Below are positions 27,701-37,735 of a stretch of DNA of 64,000 nucleotides, piece after piece. Source of the stretch: Ananas comosus (Eukaryota > Streptophyta > Magnoliopsida > Poales > Bromeliaceae); contig NC_033622.1 of assembly GCF_001540865.1 (NCBI RefSeq), positions 15,097,237-15,161,236 on the forward strand, read 5' to 3'. Made by a program: the position numbers and the translations under genes. A model generated the notes under the pieces. That model saw nothing but the letters and a program-made list of their open reading frames with translations. It was not told where the DNA came from and did no database searches. The first letter of the stretch is position 1. Every line of letters begins with the position of its first letter.

Positions 27701-27764
27701 CATCGTTTTCTTCTTCCTTTTCGACCTTCAGTGGAGCGTCGCCGAGGGAAGGGGACGAAGCCAT
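21758..27764 (-). CDS. TAF1A-like RNA polymerase I factor, frame break in exon 1
   Basis: Nine exons on the minus strand: 27764-27409, 27299-27183, 26444-26380, 26214-25778, 25565-25390, 24317-24232, 23598-23465, 22400-22098 and 21951-21758. It resembles the plant At1g53200-type family, annotated as TAF1 subunit A of the Pol I selectivity factor; I recognise KHLRLALHSTPPV, LLLLGDRVEEAL, CYEDALKRDPTC, a WKVRCRWWVNRHFS block and the final SKAACASHLYGPKFEYV. In the family these alpha-helical repeats support rDNA transcription initiation; the plant role is inferred. The N-terminus is a long Asp/Glu tract. Exon 1 is broken: the start frame reads NRRRLGRLLA and then stops at 27471, while the frame that joins exon 2 resumes at HNWAEASGVLSLLLKG. 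One base is missing at 27500-27508; the summed exons are 1868 nt, one short of a multiple of three. An in-frame alternative start is at 27863. It may be a pseudogene or an assembly error. Confidence 0.75.
22619..22682. repeat. Tandem duplication of 32 bp in TAF1A-like intron 7
   Basis: Two identical units at 22619-22650 and 22651-22682 (unit begins CACCATTGAACAGAGCTC). Confidence 0.9.
22769..23389. mobile_element. PIF/Harbinger-like MITE with TTA target site
   Basis: The ends read GGTTATGTTTAGTACGGGAA and, on the minus strand, GGCTATGTTTGGTTGGGAA. They are flanked by TTA at 22766-22768 and 23390-23392. The 621-bp interior has an ATT/ATA-rich core and no coding region. It lies in intron 7 of the TAF1A-like gene and shares end motifs with 14597-15406. 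Confidence 0.75.
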
Positions 27765-27913
27765 CGTCGTGTTTTCGCGTTCCTTGCGTTCCCGCACGCG
27801 AGGGCGCGGGGAAGGATAATGCGCCTTCGAAGAGTCGGGTTTTTGGGTTTCGGCTCCTACCAAACCCGATTAGGTATCGGATTTCGACGGGTAGCGGATA
27901 TTTTATTTCAATA

Positions 27914-28510
27914 TTTTTAGTTGGGCTTTTTTTGCAAATAGCCCCCTGATAAATTTTATTTTTAAAATTAGTCCTGTCAAAATTTTATTTGCAAAAATAG
28001 CCCTGGCCCCGCCACGCAAGCGCCACGTCAGGGCTACGCGGGCGGGGCTGGGCCATGTGTTTAAGTTGAACACGGTGAACCATTCACCGTGTTCAATACA
28101 AGGTTTTTGTATTGGACACGGTGAATGATTCACCATGTCCAATACAAATACCTCCAACTTAGCCAAAAATGACTAAGTTGTGGGTGTTTGTATTGGACAC
28201 GGTGAATCATTCACCGTGTTCAATTATTTGTATTGGACACGGTGAATCATTCACCGTGTCCAATACAAATACCTCGCAGTTAACCATTTTGTATTGGACA
28301 CGGTGAACCATTCACTGTGTCTAATACAAAATCTTGTATTGAACACGGTGAATGGTTCACCGTGTTCAACTTAAACACATGGCTCAGCCCCGCCCGCGTG
28401 GAGCTGACGTGGTGGGACCAGGGCCATTTTTGCAAATAAATTTTTGATAAGGCCAATTTAAAAAAAAAAATTAGTTAGGGGGCTATTTGCAAAAAAAGCC
28501 CTTTTTAGTT
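27914..28510. mobile_element. Mutator-type foldback MITE with six internal palindromes
   Basis: Perfect 24-bp inverted ends lie at 27923-27946 and 28478-28501 (outer bases GGGCTTTTTTTGCAAATAG). They are flanked by an exact 9-bp duplication TTTTTAGTT at 27914-27922 and 28502-28510, the hallmark of Mutator-like elements. The arms remain complementary inward, including GC-rich segments near 28000-28055 and 28380-28430. Between them are six ~32-bp near-perfect palindromes at 28066-28096, 28111-28143, 28192-28224, 28232-28264, 28293-28325 and 28338-28369, each built on GGACACGGTGAA or GAACACGGTGAA and its complement. There is no transposase. The element ends 150 bp upstream of the TAF1A-like start codon. 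Confidence 0.9.
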
Positions 28511-28533
28511 TTATTTCTCACCAGTTACCAGAG

Positions 28534-28567
<34 letters not shown>

Positions 28568-29305
28568 GAATGTGGTGCATTTGTGCATTGGTGTATCAAT
28601 ACCCATCCTGAACAAACTCAAATCCTCCGCAATTTTTTTTTTTTTTGAACTAGACCAATCATTATTGAGTCTAGATTCTTCCGAATCGATTTAAGTCCTT
28701 CACATTTTTTTTTTCTTTCTTTGCTTTAACAAAATTATTTTTTTTTATTTTTTGCTTGAACCCAACCAAATCACATATCTGCATTGGGTTAAACTATTTC
28801 TTTTTTTTTTTTTTTTCCACTGTTGTTTTTCTTCATCGACAAAATAAATTTCATTTCTTATTGATGCTTCTTCTATCGCTATTTTCTATTTTTTTTATCA
28901 CCATTTTTTATTTTTTTAATTATCTATTCATCACATCGCACGAATTACTACTAGTTATACATTTATTAAATTACAATTTCATCTCAAAATTTAAGGCATA
29001 TCTATCTGTAAATTGTAGTCTTTTCTTTAATTCGAAATTACAAGAGTAGGATAAATAAAGGTGTAAAATAAATGAATAATACAATAATTTTGAAATAATA
29101 ATCTAAATAATATTTTATGAAAATGAAAATTGAGATGCCAAACACTGAACTTAGAATTCATTTTATAACTGACAATTCAAGAATTGTCGCTCCATAATTA
29201 TCTTATCTTATTTGGTTGTAAACACATGCACAAAAAAAAAAAAAAAAAACAAGAAAAGAAAAAAGATCGAACATCTATGTTATCTCATCTATCTCTGGTC
29301 GGTCT
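28511..29305. other. T-rich spacer
   Basis: This region has long poly-T runs (notably 28539-28566), T/C-rich stretches and no gene. Weak open frames are composition-driven. Confidence 0.5.
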
Positions 29306-29545
29306 AGAGATGTCAATGGGTCGGATTTTCGAATCCGAACCCGACTCCAAACCCGAAACCCGAATCCGAATCCGAACTTGACGGATTTTAAAAATTCATA
29401 TCCAAACCCGAACCCGACAAAAAATCCGAAATCTGAACCCGAACCCAAAAATTTGAATCCGAAACAGTTATTTACTTTTTCAATATTTCAAAATATATTA
29501 TATTAAATCTAAATTTTTAAAATATAAATTCAAATATAACATCAA

Positions 29546-29595
<50 letters not shown>

Positions 29596-29761
29596 AATAC
29601 AAAATAAATTCTGGTTCGAATTGGGTTCGGATTCGGATTCGGGTCGGGTACAGTCAAAATCTATATCCAAATCCATATCTATTTAGTATCGGATATATCC
29701 GTTTCATTCGGGTTCGGATTCGGATAAAAATTTCGGATATCCATACCTATTAACATCACTA
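29306..29761. mobile_element. hAT-type MITE with perfect 8-bp target duplication
   Basis: The ends read TAGAGATGTCAATGGG and, on the minus strand, TAGTGATGTTAATAGG. GGTCGGTC flanks both sides exactly (29298-29305 and 29762-29769). Subterminal arms are rich in repeated 'aacccgaa/ttcgggtt' and 'ccgaatcc' words that pair across the element. A (TA)n tract is at ~29550-29588. It is 456 bp and non-coding. It sits ~250 bp upstream of the lycopene-cyclase-like gene. Confidence 0.88.
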
Positions 29762-29948
29762 GGTCGGTCGCACATATAAATCCGATCCGAGTTCAACGCG
29801 AATCGAAAACAAAGCGGCTTTTTGGTGCGGTTTGGTTCGGAAGCAGCCAAACGACGTGGAACGTTTCCACACACGACCCCGTCGGGGAGCAGATATGGTG
29901 AAAAGTTACCGTTAGAGCTTCTCTCTCGCGCGTGTTAGTAAATACACC

Positions 29949-29956
29949 ATAAAAAG
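29949..29956 (+). promoter_or_regulatory. TATA-like element
   Basis: ATAAAAAG lies 67 bases before the ATG at 30016 and 37 before the ATG at 29986. If used, transcription would begin near 29980, which favours 30016 as the start of the downstream gene. Confidence 0.4.
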
Positions 29957-30015
29957 GAGGCCACGAGGTGCTCGTCGAATTGCCCATGAAAGTCTCTTCT
30001 CACTCGCCAATCGCC

Positions 30016-33000
30016 ATGCTACTTCGGCTTCAAGAAACCGTGCTCCAAATCCAATCGCCACCTCTGTTATTATCCACACATTATGGGGCGAGGAGACGAG
30101 GGGTCGCACCCAAGAAGCCCTCGTTCACTCGGTTTCCTAGAGCCTCTGCGGTCACTTCTAGAACCCAAGTAAGCGCTTCTTCGCAAAGCTCTCTCGCTTT
30201 CTTGCTCTTGAAGTTCTTAATTCTGTTTTTGCAAGAAGTGGTTTGTGAGGTGTATCGTCCATGTCGATTTTGTTTGTACCTTTGATCTTGGTGGTCGATT
30301 CTGTGTCTTAGAACTCGCGAAATTAGAATGCAACAAGCTACGTGGATGCAGCAAGAGAAAGTTATATGAGCAAGTTGAATGAAACCTTGATTCCATGAAG
30401 GACATTGTGATTGGATCATAATTGTGAAATCAGAACGAAGTTAAGATGTTGGAGGAAGGAACATCTTAATTGCAAACCTCTACTCATTGTTTGGCTGTAA
30501 AAATCTGAGTTTGAAGTTTTTAATTTTATGCGCCTTATTTCATTCTTTAGTTGTTACCTATTTGATTCCATTAGCTCCGATTTAAATTCGACGTTTTTGA
30601 ATATGGAGGTCAATTCAAATGTTCTTGGATAGTGGATTCTCTAGCCGATTTTATGAAGAATAAGGGATAGAATGTTTAGCAGCAGTTTCAATTATTCTCT
30701 AGCTGATTTTATGAAAAATAAGGGATAGAATGTTTAGCAGCAGTTTCAATTGATAGCAGGAAGACGACTCAAAACTGGGTTGGGGTTCCTTGCTTTGATG
30801 TAGTAAAATCTGGAGCCTGACCAGATCTTGAATGTAATGCAAACAATACATTGTTATTTTGTTTTCCTAAGATAATAGAAAGATCTTTTTTTACATATTC
30901 AGTGTCTATTTTACATATTTTTAATTTAGTTAGAGATCTTCTGGTAATTTCTTGTTATTAATATCTAACTAAATATGGTAAATCTTGTAGAGCATAATGG
31001 AAAGAATTTCTGGGAGTGATGAAGTTGGTGGTGCAGGAGGGGCTTACTCATACAATGCTTTGAAAAGATTGGATCAGCTGTGGTCTAGTATTTGTTCTGC
31101 TCCAATAGGTAGGTTTTGTATTATCAGCAAACTGCTTAATATATTAAAGTTTATAGCCACTTTCTGTTTTGCGTTGTTCATCAATTTGAAAATTTCTCCA
31201 CTAAAAATGACTGACCATCTTGTTCAACTATGATCCAAAAGCCTCATGATACTTTATATGCAGAGTATAGGTCATTTTCTGAACATTCTTCTGTCTATGC
31301 TTCAAGTGTTTTCTCATCTTTCCTACTTTCTGTTCCTTATATTTTGTGAGATCATAGAATATACTGCACTCTTCATTCCATATAACATGCATTTCTGCTG
31401 TCAGCCTTATGGAGAATTAATTAATATTTTGCATCACTGTCATTTCTAGAGACTTGCTGGAGGTTTATATCTGTTCCTGGTCGGTCTTTGAAAGTTCCCT
31501 GAAATATTAGACAGAAACTGAATTGACAAGGTTAATGGCATTTACAGATGGCTTGATATCCCCGCCAACTGCATGTTCAGATAGTATAAGATTTCTGGAT
31601 GTTACATCAACCTGTAAAGCATATCAAGTTTCTAAAGAGAAAAGGATTCCCTGAAGTTATAGAATATGGATCAGAACGCAAAACTAGATATCAGTCTATA
31701 CACTAAATTAAAATGCAAGCGAACTTTTTAAGCCTACATCTTTTATCACAATTTGGTTATTGAACATTTCTGAGAGATAAAATTGTGAGCTTGTCAGGTT
31801 CAAATTCAGAGAAAATTCTTGAAGTTGTTTCTAGAGTTCCTGGTTCATCTCTCCAGTCGGATCTGCGGGACAATGCTAGAAGAGTCTTTGACGTAATAGT
31901 TTGCGGTGGCACTTTGGGTGTTTTTGTTGCTACAGCTCTCAGTTCCAAAGGTCTTCATGTTGGAATTGTCGAAAGAAACATCCTTAAAGGGGTTAGTCTC
32001 TATGGCAATTATAGAGTTATCCATATGATAACATCTATTTTCGATGTGCTTTAAAGTGTTTACTTGTGCTTTTTCTCAGAGAGAACAAGAATGGAATATT
32101 TCAAGAAAAGAGCTAATGGAACTTGTCAAACTTGGTCTTCTTTCTGAAGAAGAAATTGAACAGATTACTGCAATTAAGTTCAATCCTGTAACTTCATGGA
32201 ACTCTTTGCTGCCATTGCCGATTTGATCATATAATCTTCGTCTAGCATTTCTATAACTATTGTCTTGCTCTTTTTTCAGAATAGGTGTGGGTTTGAGAAG
32301 AAAGGTGACATTTGGGTGGAGGACATTCTTAATCTTGGAGTTTCGTAAGTCAATATCAGACTTTTATGCTATAATGATGTCATTAACAAAAACAGGTATT
32401 GCCACTAAGTGGCAAGCTTGGATAATGCATGATCTGTAATCTGTGGATGTAGGCCAGTGAAACTTTTGGAGATTATGAAGAAGCGTTTTATTTCCTTAGG
32501 TGGGATTATATTCGAAGGCAAAAGTTTGTCTAGTATATGCATTTATGATGATGTTGCGGTAAGTCAAAAATCACTACATTTCTGTAATTGCTGCATTATG
32601 AAGTGTAACAGAAGCCTACTATCATGTGAATTTGTTTTCATGTTTTATTTAAATGTTGCATAAAACATTATAACAAAAGCCTACTATCTTGCATAAAACA
32701 TTATTTACTGATTCTGGTATATTAAATTCCTTTTCTGATCCATTACGTGATAATGACGATGACCCGAACAACATTGGCATTCTGAATGTTTGCTTCCTTT
32801 CTGTTTTGTCATTACTCTCCTGATATTGGTTGTATAGTTTGTCCATTTCTGTATTCTGGGTAACGGTGATGAAGCTCTATAAGCAACAAGACTTGGATTC
32901 CAGATAGTAACATGTTAATTTTATTGTTCAGATTCTTCAACTGAATGATGGTGAGGCTCTGTCTTGTCGCCTAGTTATTGATTCTATGGGAAATTTCTCT

Positions 33001-36000
33001 CCAGTTGTGAGGCAGGTATGTCTTTAAGCATGTTGCTTACATACTCTTGGTGGAAATTGTTGCTTTTCTGTGCATGTATATTTCAGGCTTTGAGAGACTT
33101 GGGCAATCTATATATAGAAGTTGATACCTCAGGCTGTTTTCTTTCTTCTGTAACCTATCATATACTAATCTAGATGGTGAAACATCAGATGGATTGCACA
33201 ATCATTATAATAAGCCGGAGGATCAATTTTGTATGAAACTTAGCTTAAAATTGCTAAATCCATTGTTCAACGGTTTGGTGATGATGTATGGTAATGAAAA
33301 ATGGAAGTGTGAAATAATCTTTATATCATGAGCTAACCACAATTCGGAATAGATTTTCATTCTTGTGATACTTCCGAACGATTCTGGAAATTTAGATTAA
33401 AAGATGCTGCAAAAGTTTTTTTTTTAAAATGCAATAAGTCTGTGTGTTCAATCACTCAATAGGGTTATAAATGGAATCACCTGATATGAAGTATTGTCAA
33501 TCTGAGCGTGGTTTTGGAAGTAACCATATATTCTTTTCATAAGGGGAATGGTCATGAATTAGTGTAGGAGGGCAGTATAATTCAATGGATGGAAACAACA
33601 CTGCTAATACTTTTTACATGATGATCTGTTAAGAACAACTAACTTCAAAGTGATAATGTTGTCATATTTGCCATGGCAAGTAGATATCATAAAAAGAAAA
33701 AAAAAATCAACATTACTTAGCAAAGAACAGCACTAAATAGAACAACTGAAGAATGGGACTACTTAGAACTGATTCCAAGCTTAGAATTGATTGCAAGCCA
33801 CTGTGATAACTCTTTATCCCTTGTTTTGTGTTCAATATCAATCTAAGTGACTATAATTAGTGCCAAAACTATTTTATTATTCTTGTTTTAATTGGTTTCC
33901 AATTCCATGGACTTCTAGCTCATCTAATTTATTTAATAGATACGCCGTGCTAGAAAACCAGATGGAGTATGCCTTGTTGTTGGCTCTTGTGCTCGTGGTT
34001 TTTGTAATAATACGACAAGTGATGTCATTTTTAGCAGCTCATCTGTGAAGAAAGCTGGAAATTCAGTTGCACAGTACTTTTGGGAGGTTTATTTCTTATT
34101 CTCATCTCAGTTCTAACCAAAAGTACACCAGAAATTAGACATATCTTACATTATCACCTTACAGTGGACCTTCAAAACAATTATATCCTTACTCCTTAAA
34201 TACAATGAGTTTCTGCATAATACGACATAAAGTAGGCTCAACACCCTCTCTAACTTTTGCATAAAAGGTAAATTAAGCTGTTAATAGAGCTGATTTTAAT
34301 CAGTCATAATTTGTGCATATTATCTATTACAACATAGATTGGTCAGATCTTGGTCTTATCTGAACAGTTTTCTAGGCATTTCCTGCTGGTTCTGGTCCCA
34401 CTGATCGCACCACTTATATGTTCACTTATGTTGATGCACAACCTGGGGCTCTGAAGTTGGAAGAGCTTTTAGAGGAATATTGGGATCTTATGCCAGCTTA
34501 TCAGGTTAGTATTGAGTTTTTTTTTAAAAAAATAATTTCTTATTTTATTTTATTTTTATTACATTGTTTGTATCATATTTATCAAGGCCATATCTCATAA
34601 ACTTTTACATTGTGGTATAAGTTTCTTGACGCAAAAGGAACATTTTATTCTTCGTAAGAGAGTCATTGTAGGTGAAACATCTGAATAAAGGGAATTCATT
34701 TTCAGCATAATGTGAAACTTCTTAAAGATCACATTCTCAGCGAAGTAAAGGAAATCTCTGGAAGTTATATTATGTAGTAATGTAGTATTATCATAATCCA
34801 TTTGAAACCTTACCTTCATTTCATGATTCAAGTTAGTTTATTACATTTATCACTTACTTCTAAATGATCAGTTGTTATGTCTATTCTGCTTAATAGGGCA
34901 TATCTCTTGACCAATTGGAAATTCTTAGAGTCATCTTCGGCATTTTTCCTACTTATCGTGATAGGTAACACCCTGATTAACTATGTTGTGGAGTGAACTC
35001 TTCTTGTACTTTTGTTTCTCAGCTATGTGTTTTTCTGATACTAGGGATACTTGTGCATATATAAGAATATTCTTCGTCCTTTTCCCTCCTTACTCTATTG
35101 ATTTGGACCCATATATGTTAAGGAACCATGCACTTTGAAATGATCATGAACCTAGTATTAGTCCCGAGTCAGAACTGATTTTACGATTCAATTATTTCAT
35201 GTTTCTCCTGCAAAGTTTAGTTGTATTCATGGAACTTTGTGGAATTCAAAATAAAAGTTTACTTTAACTTCTATTCGTTTGCATTTTGACACCTCTCATA
35301 ATCTCAATTCTTACAGCCCCTTGTCAGCAGCATTTGATCGTGTTTTACAGGTATATGATATTGTGATTCCTTTTGACTTAATGAATGCCTGCTAAGTCAT
35401 TCTATTCTTTATTCTTCAATTATTTTCATTTAATAAGTATACTGCAGGTTGGTGATGCTAGTGGAATCCAGTCACCAGTTTCTTTTGGAGGTTTTGGGAG
35501 CATCATGCGACATTTAAGCCGGCTTTCAACTGGTATATAGGGCTTAAATTGATCATTTAAGTTGGACCATTCACTTCACCGTGTAAGAATCGAAAAACAA
35601 CATACAATGGATGAAATTGTGAAATTTCATGAATAAGTTCTACAATTTGCAAACTGTAATCATAAGTTGATCACCACAAGTAGCGACCATTTAAAAAATT
35701 CTTTTGATGTTCTTTTTATCAAAATAAGTGCTAGCATTCCTGTTGTTAGAACGCTAATTAGTTAAACTCATTATTCTCACATTATCTGGCTGGCATTTAG
35801 AGAGGGATCTAGTGAAAGGAATAACAAACGTTATATTAATTTGGGTGGAAATCTGAATTTACCTTACACTTCATACGTTTCAGTGAAGAAACAGATTCCT
35901 AGGGAAAGCAACACAAATTATAGGATGTGATCTTTATGTTCTATATGTTATTTGACCATGATTTTTAGAAACTTACATCGATGAATGCAGACTAACATTC

Positions 36001-37177
36001 CTTTTGGTTTTCGGAGATTAAGGTATATATGAAGCAATGGCGGGAGATCTCTTAGATTCACATAGTTTGCGGTTGCTAAATCCTTACTTGGTTAGTATTT
36101 CCAGTTCAACTTTACTAAGATAATCCAATGCAAAGGCCTTAACATAATTCTTCATGTTGCAGCCAAATTTAAGTGCATCATGGTTGTTTCAGAGGGCAAT
36201 GTCGGCAAGGCCACGTGTTGATGTTTCACCAAATTTTATTAATGAGCTTCTTTATGTGAATTTTCAATCCATGCAGGTAGAGCTTCTTTTTCCATAAAAG
36301 CTTCCTTATAAATTACATGCTTATGTAGCTTTGATTTTTGAAATTCTTTTGTGGAATCTCATTATATTTCACCAGAAGCTTGGGGATTCAGTTCTTCGGC
36401 CATTTCTCCAGGTTGTTAGTTGGTACATGATTCTAATTCATTCTTTCTAATTTTACTTTTTCCTATGTAAAACTGCTGGAAATATTTAGTTTTGCTAGCC
36501 TGCTGTCTTATAGTTGACATCACGCAAGCTCTTGTAATAGAAATTAGATGTAATTTAATATTATTGTGCATTTGTAGGATGTAATACAGTTTGGTCCTCT
36601 GGTAAAAACTTTGGGTTCTGTTATGCTATCCCAGCCCCTGATCATACCCTCAATATTTAAGCAGGTGAAGTCGAGATTATCATTTTTTTTCCCTGCATCT
36701 AGTAATTTAAATTTGCAAGGTACTTCTTTTAACTAACAAAGCATTTTCCAATAGATTTTCCCTGAGATATAAATGACTTTGTCGAATGCATCTGCATTTT
36801 TATATTGATATTTTGCTGGAGTTGTGAAAGAATCTGCTGCTATTTTTTGTTGTTGCTTTATTTAGGTTGGAACTGATGTGATCCTTGACTGGTCGGTTCA
36901 TTTTATGATGCTTGGCTATTACACGTTTCTATCCAGTTTTATTGATCCTATCATTAGGTACACGGCCATAGCTGTTTATTTAGCATGCATGCAGATTTTT
37001 CTGGTGCTACATTTTGCTGTTGCTTATGAAGCAATGACTTTTAAGACCTTTTCTTTTAAATATTTATTATGAAGGTCATGGGTTGAATCCCTACCACCAA
37101 AGAAGAAATATGAGTGGAGACGGCAGTTGGAAGCATGGAAGTATGGAGCAGGTTTAGATTATAATCAAACGGAGTAA
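30016..37177 (+). CDS. Plastid lycopene beta/epsilon cyclase-like flavoprotein
   Basis: Eighteen exons: 30016-30168, 30991-31108, 31798-31991, 32080-32187, 32280-32344, 32453-32558, 32932-33015, 33940-34086, 34376-34504, 34897-34964, 35317-35350, 35448-35532, 36023-36090, 36163-36276, 36376-36411, 36578-36664, 36866-36957 and 37075-37177. They give 596 residues in one unbroken frame (the Arabidopsis At2g32640 type is ~585). The first ~50 residues are Ser/Arg/Ala-rich with few acids, like a chloroplast transit peptide. Residues ~121-150 form a Rossmann FAD/NAD fold (FDVIVCGGTLG ... VGIVER). Family-typical blocks follow: REQEWNISRKEL, GDIWVEDILNLGVSP, GNFSPVVRQ, AFPAGSGPTDRTTYMFTY, GDASGIQSPVSFGGFGS and the terminal EAWKYGAGLDY. 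It is a distant relative of carotenoid cyclases, not LCYB or LCYE itself; substrate unknown. ATG 29986, in frame, is an alternative start. Confidence 0.88.
30636..30751. repeat. Tandem duplication of 58 bp in intron 1
   Basis: Units at 30636-30693 and 30694-30751 (begin ATTCTCTAGC, end AGCAGTTTCAATT) differ at only a few positions. Confidence 0.88.
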
Positions 37178-37735
37178 ATGGCTCGGAAAGAGAACTCCAG
37201 ATCTAAGGTAAGCTGGTATAGTTTTACTCTGCTATATAGAGAGATCAATTTGGTGTTGTTTCTTTTTGCAATGTTTTAATTTTTGAAAATTTTTATCGAG
37301 TTTTTTTTTAGAGGCACTATTTCATCAAATTACCATTTTTTACATTTTTGAAATTTCTCCTCTTTCTTTCTTTTTATTTTACGGAGAAAAGAGGATGGCT
37401 AGTAAATTGGTGATCTGAAGTTTATCATATTGCGAACCCCACCTCTTGGAACTCCTCTTGTCATCATACACTAATAAGATAGAGTACGAATATACATGCC
37501 TATGTTGGGAACAAGCACTTTAGTATTGTTAATGTCGGATTAAGCATTTTGGGCCACACGAATCAGGCCAAACAAGTTGTTAATACAAGTTGACTAACTG
37601 AATCATTATATTTACCTAAAAAGAGTTTCCCAGATGCAAGTACATAGGATATGTTTGTAAATAGCTCTCAATTTATTTACAAACATCTGCTATGTACTTG
37701 TAAGCCATGTCAAACAATTTGTTTGTAACTCAAAC
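37178..37735. other. Convergent 3' region
   Basis: The 3' flanks of the cyclase-like gene (+) and the first O-fucosyltransferase-like gene (-) face each other over ~560 bases. An imperfect inverted repeat (TAGGATATGTTTGTAAATAG near 37645 and a TTTACAAACATCTGCTATGT phrase near 37677) could form a hairpin. Confidence 0.5.

Noticed and set aside
27903..28166. 87-residue minus-strand open frame upstream of the TAF1A-like gene
   Set aside because: It lies within the Mutator MITE arm and is produced by its palindromic sequence.
28060..28370. Regularly repeated palindromes resembling a CRISPR-like array
   Set aside because: The units are inverted-repeat motifs inside a MITE with a 9-bp target duplication in a plant nuclear genome; spacing is irregular and there are no cas genes.
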